NCBI GenBank assembly: GCA_965652545.1 | Contig: CBFGWV010000192.1 | Span: 1-9,571, forward strand | Source: CBFGWV01 sp965652545 | GTDB lineage: Bacteria > Pseudomonadota > Gammaproteobacteria > Competibacterales > Competibacteraceae | Length of the DNA: 9,571 nucleotides | Direction: 5' to 3' | In this document: piece after piece, positions 7,419-9,571 of the stretch | Numbering within the stretch: the first letter of the stretch is position 1 | Layout: each line of letters starts with the position of its first letter | Notes under the pieces: model-generated | What the model saw: the letters and a program-made list of their open reading frames with translations, nothing else | Told to the model about the DNA's origin: nothing | Databases searched by the model: none | Made by a program: the position numbers and the translations under genes

Positions 7419-7536
7419 TCGCGGTCTCCAGGGCGTGGGTGGGCTGTAATTATCGTTACGGAAACAATACTAGTACGGATGTTCGGTAATTAAAGTAACA
7501 GGCGGATCAGCTATCCCATGCGCCAACACTCCCTGT
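7419..7536. promoter_or_regulatory. Leader and putative promoter/operator region of the livG-led operon
   Basis: No gene is supported here. About 7441-7500 is strikingly AT-rich against the surrounding GC-rich coding DNA. On the minus strand it contains GATAAT (7454-7449), a good -10 candidate about 30 nt before the livG-like start, but no convincing -35 element at the right distance, which would suit an activator-dependent promoter. The imperfect palindrome GTAA-N6-TTAC spans 7446-7459 over that -10, and a direct repeat of GTAA lies around 7486-7498. This is the likely control site of the transporter/enzyme operon. Confidence 0.55.
7446..7465 (-). promoter_or_regulatory. Candidate operator, copy 1 (GTTTCYGTAA motif)
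   Basis: On the minus strand this reads GTTTCCGTAACGATAATTAC. It matches 14 of 20 positions of the site at 8717-8736 in the rpiR/hydrolase intergenic region, including an intact GTTTCYGTAA core and the terminal TAC. It overlaps the candidate -10 of the livG-led operon. Binding by the neighbouring RpiR-family protein is inference. Confidence 0.4.
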
Positions 7537-7753
7537 GAATGTACCCACCCCCCCTTTGGGATCAGCACCCCCTGGGATCACCGAGTTGTACTCGGTAGCC
7601 GAGCAACGCTCGGCCCTGGTCGGAGACGGTGGCGCCATGCGTAGCGAATCGACTTGCCTCGGCGACGGCATGGCCGGCTTGCAGCCGGCTGCCGAGTGCA
7701 ACTCGGCGATCCCAGGGGTGCCAGGGGTCGCCACCGTGGCGCTTCGTACATTC
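7537..7753. repeat. Composite inverted-repeat element with four triloop hairpins (BIME/MITE-like)
   Basis: A 217-bp non-coding element filling the space between the AT-rich operon promoter and the rpiR stop codon. The outer ends are GAATGTAC (7537-7544) and its exact complement GTACATTC (7746-7753). Inner arms at 7566-7588 and 7699-7720 are inverted copies of CACCCC(C)TGGGATCRCCGAGTTG with one indel and one substitution. Inside are four hairpins, each with a 7-bp perfect stem and 3-nt loop: 7580-7596, 7598-7614, 7673-7689 and 7691-7707. They sit as two pairs separated by a single base, mirror-imaged around a central spacer that itself has GCCATGC/GCATGGC arms (7634-7640, 7668-7674). No transposase is encoded, so it looks like a REP-pair (BIME) or MITE mobilised in trans. 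It may also end rpiR transcription or insulate the operon. Confidence 0.8.
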
Positions 7754-7756
7754 CCG

Positions 7757-8656
7757 TCACGGCACCGGCTCCGCCGCGGCGTCCGGCCCCGGCGAGCGCG
7801 CGGCCAAGCGCGCCCGGTGCCGCTCGATGAGCTCCACCCGCCGCCGGGCGTTGGACCAGGCGCTGTCGTCGAAGGCCAGGGCCAACAGCTCCACCAGGGC
7901 GATCATCCCCACCAGGCTGTCCCAGCGCGAGGGGCCGTCCACGCGCGAGCGCAGCACGACCTCGGCAAACTCGGCGACCTCGGACATCCATTGATCGGTC
8001 ACCAACACCACCACCGCCCCGCGCTCGGCGGCCAGGCGGGCGCTGTCGACCGAGTCGCGCTGGTAGCGGCGGATGTCGAACACCACCAGCACATCGCGTC
8101 GGCGCATGTCGGCCAACTGATCGGCGCGGCGAATCAGGTCGTGATCGAGCAGGCGCACCCGCGGGCGCATCTTGCGCAGGTGAAAGTCCAGATGGCGCGC
8201 GGCCACGTCGGTGAAGTCGCCGCCCAGCAACCAGACATCGCGCCGCTCATCGCGCAGCACATCGACCACATGGGCAAGCTCGGCGACGTCGATCATCCCC
8301 ACCGTGTCGTCGACGGTCGCGGCCAGCCGCGAGCCGAGCTCGGCCATGGCCGAGGCCCCCTCGGCGGTCACCGAGACACGCGTCAGCGGGTATTCGGCCT
8401 GGGCTTCGAGCTCATCGCGCAGGGCGCGGCGAAACTCCGCGTAGCCGGCAAACCCGAGCTTGGCGATGAACCGCAGCACCGTAGGCGCACTGACGCCGGC
8501 GCTCTCGGCAAACTGGCTCACCGACTCCAGCCCCGCGGTCGGGTAGCGCGCAAGCAGGGCACGGGCGACCTGACGTTCGGAACGGGTGAGCGACGCCAGG
8601 CTGGCCGTGATACGGTCGGCCAGGGTCGGCGGGCGCTCCTTGGGGCGCTGGGTCAT
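7757..8656 (-). CDS. RpiR-family transcriptional regulator (HTH + SIS domain)
   Basis: A 299-residue DNA-binding regulator. The N-terminal RpiR-type helix-turn-helix covers about residues 24-80 (SERQVARALL, then SVSQFAESAGVSAPTVLRF, then GYAEFRRAL). A C-terminal SIS-like sensor domain covers about 125-275 (DVWLLGG at 140-146, DVLVVFDIRRY at 188-198, GAVVVLVTDQ at 213-222). RpiR proteins usually bind sugar phosphates through SIS, but members beside amino acid or amide gene clusters are also common, so the effector is unknown. The start at 8656 has GGAG with a 5-nt spacer; an upstream in-frame start at 8752 would run through the promoter region. It lies between the operon and the divergent hydrolase gene, the expected position for their regulator. 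Confidence 0.92.
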   Translation of the reverse strand: MTQRPKERPPTLADRITASLASLTRSERQVARALLARYPTAGLESVSQFAESAGVSAPTVLRFIAKLGFAGYAEFRRALRDELEAQAEYPLTRVSVTAEGASAMAELGSRLAATVDDTVGMIDVAELAHVVDVLRDERRDVWLLGGDFTDVAARHLDFHLRKMRPRVRLLDHDLIRRADQLADMRRRDVLVVFDIRRYQRDSVDSARLAAERGAVVVLVTDQWMSEVAEFAEVVLRSRVDGPSRWDSLVGMIALVELLALAFDDSAWSNARRRVELIERHRARLAARSPGPDAAAEPVP

Positions 8657-8699
8657 GGACTCTCCGGCGATCGGCGCAGCGGGCGAAACGTTGTTCAGT

Positions 8700-8727
8700 G
8701 GTATAGGCTTTCGGACGTTTCTGTAAA
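8700..8727 (-). promoter_or_regulatory. Candidate sigma70 promoter for rpiR
   Basis: On the minus strand there is TTTACA (8727-8722, five of six matches to the -35 consensus), a 16-bp spacer, and TATACC (8705-8700, four of six to the -10). The start codon is about 44 nt beyond the -10. The candidate overlaps the left arm of the inverted repeat at 8702-8755, so binding there could give autoregulation. This is a sequence match only. Confidence 0.4.
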
Positions 8728-8755
8728 AAATAGTACAAGCCGTCCAAAGCATATA
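8702..8755. promoter_or_regulatory. Long inverted repeat in the rpiR/hydrolase divergent region
   Basis: Arms TATAGGCTTTCGGACG (8702-8717) and CGTCCAAAGCATATA (8741-8755) are inverted complements apart from one substitution and one extra base, around a 23-bp AT-rich spacer. The centre carries the GTTTCTGTAA motif and a run of six A. Arms of this length in a divergent control region suggest a cooperative dimer-of-dimers operator, most simply for the adjacent RpiR protein. Without a following T run on either strand it does not look like a terminator. Confidence 0.6.
8717..8736 (+). promoter_or_regulatory. Candidate operator, copy 2 (GTTTCYGTAA motif)
   Basis: Reads GTTTCTGTAAAAAATAGTAC on the plus strand, toward the hydrolase gene at 8823. 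It matches the site upstream of the livG-led operon at 14 of 20 positions, and in both places the motif points the same way relative to the catabolic gene it precedes. It sits almost exactly between the arms of the inverted repeat at 8702-8755. Confidence 0.4.
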
Positions 8756-8822
8756 CGGGCTTTCGAGCAGCCGTCCCAGGCGGCTTTAGACGAACCACTG
8801 CGGCATTGCCGGAGGCACCGCC

Positions 8823-9479
8823 ATGACCCTGCCCCCCATTGACGCGCCCGGCGGCGCGTACCGCGAGCGCGCCATCGACCCCGGCCGCACGGCGCTGCTG
8901 AGCATTGACATGCAAAACGCCGAGTACGACACGGCCATGCTGCGCGAGGCGCCGGCGGACAAGCGCGCGTTCCTGGAGCGCCTGGAGCGCATCGTCCTGC
9001 CCAACCAGCAGCGGCTCCAGGCCGCGGCGCGGGCGGCGGGCATCGAGGTCATCTACGCGGTCATCGAAAGCCTCACCCAGGATGGGCGCGACCGCAGCCT
9101 GGATCACAAGATCTCCCGCCTGCACCATCCCAAAGGCTCATGGGAGGCGCAGATCATCCCCGCCGTGGCCCCGCAGGGCGATGAAATCGTCATCCCCAAG
9201 ACGGCTTCGGGGGTGTTCAGCAGCACCAACATTGCCTACGTGCTGCGCAACCTCGGCATCGACTTTCTGGTGATGTACGGGGTAATGACCGACCAATGCG
9301 TGGAATCCGCCATCCGCGAGGCCGCGGACCGGGGCTATCTGGTAACCCAGGTAGAGGACTGCTGCGCCGCCGAAACCCAGATCGGGCACGAGCGCTCCAT
9401 CGCAGCGATGCGCGGGCATTACTGCCGCACCCGCACGACCGAGGAGATGATCGCGGAGATTGGGCGTTTGGGCGGATAA
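8823..9479 (+). CDS. Isochorismatase-family cysteine hydrolase (paralogue 2, divergent)
   Basis: A 218-residue isochorismatase-fold hydrolase. The triad residues are D29 (LLSIDMQN), K126 (VIPKTAS) and C159 (VMTDQCV). It shares long blocks with the gene at 62-682: PNxQRLxAAAR, VIxSLTxDGRDRxLDxK, YVLRNxGxD and TDQCV, so the two are paralogues, probably acting on the same or related compounds. The start at 8823 has GGAGG with a 7-nt spacer. It is transcribed away from rpiR out of a 166-bp shared control region with the candidate operator. As a member of an amide/carbamoyl hydrolase family it likely releases ammonia or an amine from the imported compound or an intermediate. The substrate cannot be read from sequence. 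Confidence 0.94.
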   Translation: MTLPPIDAPGGAYRERAIDPGRTALLSIDMQNAEYDTAMLREAPADKRAFLERLERIVLPNQQRLQAAARAAGIEVIYAVIESLTQDGRDRSLDHKISRLHHPKGSWEAQIIPAVAPQGDEIVIPKTASGVFSSTNIAYVLRNLGIDFLVMYGVMTDQCVESAIREAADRGYLVTQVEDCCAAETQIGHERSIAAMRGHYCRTRTTEEMIAEIGRLGG

Positions 9480-9512
9480 CGCGCCGGCCGCTATTCCCAT
9501 ACCATCTGGAAC

Positions 9513-9542
9513 CGGGGTACCCGCCACGAATCTGGCACCCCG
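9513..9542 (+). terminator. Imperfect hairpin downstream of the divergent hydrolase gene
   Basis: Arms CGGGGTACC (9513-9521) and GGCACCCCG (9534-9542) pair with one mismatch around a 12-nt loop, 34 bp after the stop codon. There is no T tract, so it is not a canonical intrinsic terminator; it could still cap the 3' end or be a decayed repeat. Confidence 0.3.
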
Positions 9543-9559
9543 TCCCGAAGCCCGGCACC

Positions 9560-9571
9560 CGTAGGAGCCCT
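9560..9571 (+). repeat. Possible start of a REP sequence, cut by the window edge
   Basis: The final bases contain GTAGGAGCCC, which resembles the conserved head of the REP sequences seen in Pseudomonas and related gammaproteobacteria (GTAGGAGC followed by a GC hairpin). The hairpin would lie outside the window, so this is a weak call. Confidence 0.3.

Noticed and set aside
7535..8842. A plus-strand protein-coding gene across the hairpin element and rpiR
   Set aside because: The frame is open only because of GC bias; it runs antisense through the RpiR coding sequence, has no recognisable domain, and its first part is the palindromic element.
1..9571. tRNA, rRNA, riboswitch or integrase attachment site
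   Set aside because: No cloverleaf, rRNA-like segment, known riboswitch core, integrase or transposase gene was recognised on either strand by reading; a covariance-model scan could not be run.

Overview
The window is GC-rich proteobacterial chromosome, most likely from a gammaproteobacterium. Support for this is the high GC content, the dense operon with overlapping stop/start codons, proteobacterial transporter and regulator families, a REP-like paired-hairpin element, and a GTAGGAGC-type sequence at the right edge. The species cannot be named from sequence alone.

Layout. Positions 1-55 are a perfect 7-bp tandem repeat that runs off the left edge. Positions 62-7418 hold one minus-strand operon of eight tightly packed genes. 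In transcription order they are: livG-like ATPase (7418-6624), livF-like ATPase (6631-5897), livH-like permease (5900-5007), livM-like permease (5007-3976), periplasmic binding protein (3979-2834), an atypical glutamine-synthetase-family ligase (2799-1480), an N-formylglutamate-amidohydrolase-family hydrolase (1478-672) and an isochorismatase-family cysteine hydrolase (682-62). Upstream of the operon is a 338-bp non-coding gap (7419-7756). It holds an AT-rich putative promoter/operator and a 217-bp composite inverted repeat built from four near-identical 7-bp-stem triloop hairpins. Beyond it is an RpiR-family regulator (8656-7757, minus strand), then a 166-bp control region, then a divergent second isochorismatase-family hydrolase (8823-9479, plus strand), a paralogue of the last operon gene. 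The right edge carries an imperfect 3' hairpin and the possible start of a REP sequence.

How the parts fit. The genes make up a self-contained uptake and catabolism module. A complete branched-chain-amino-acid-type ABC importer (binding protein, two permeases, two ATPases) would deliver a nitrogenous, probably amino-acid-like or amide solute. Three cytoplasmic enzymes would process C-N bonds: a ligase that can form gamma-glutamyl amides, and two hydrolase families that cleave amide, formyl or carbamoyl bonds. The RpiR protein is the obvious candidate regulator. A 20-bp motif (14/20 identical) occurs both upstream of the transporter operon and in the rpiR/hydrolase divergent region, and the latter also holds a long inverted repeat. 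The substrate is not determined. No oxidoreductase, aminotransferase or GATase-type gamma-glutamyl hydrolase is present, so the set is not a standard Puu, methylamine or Hut pathway.
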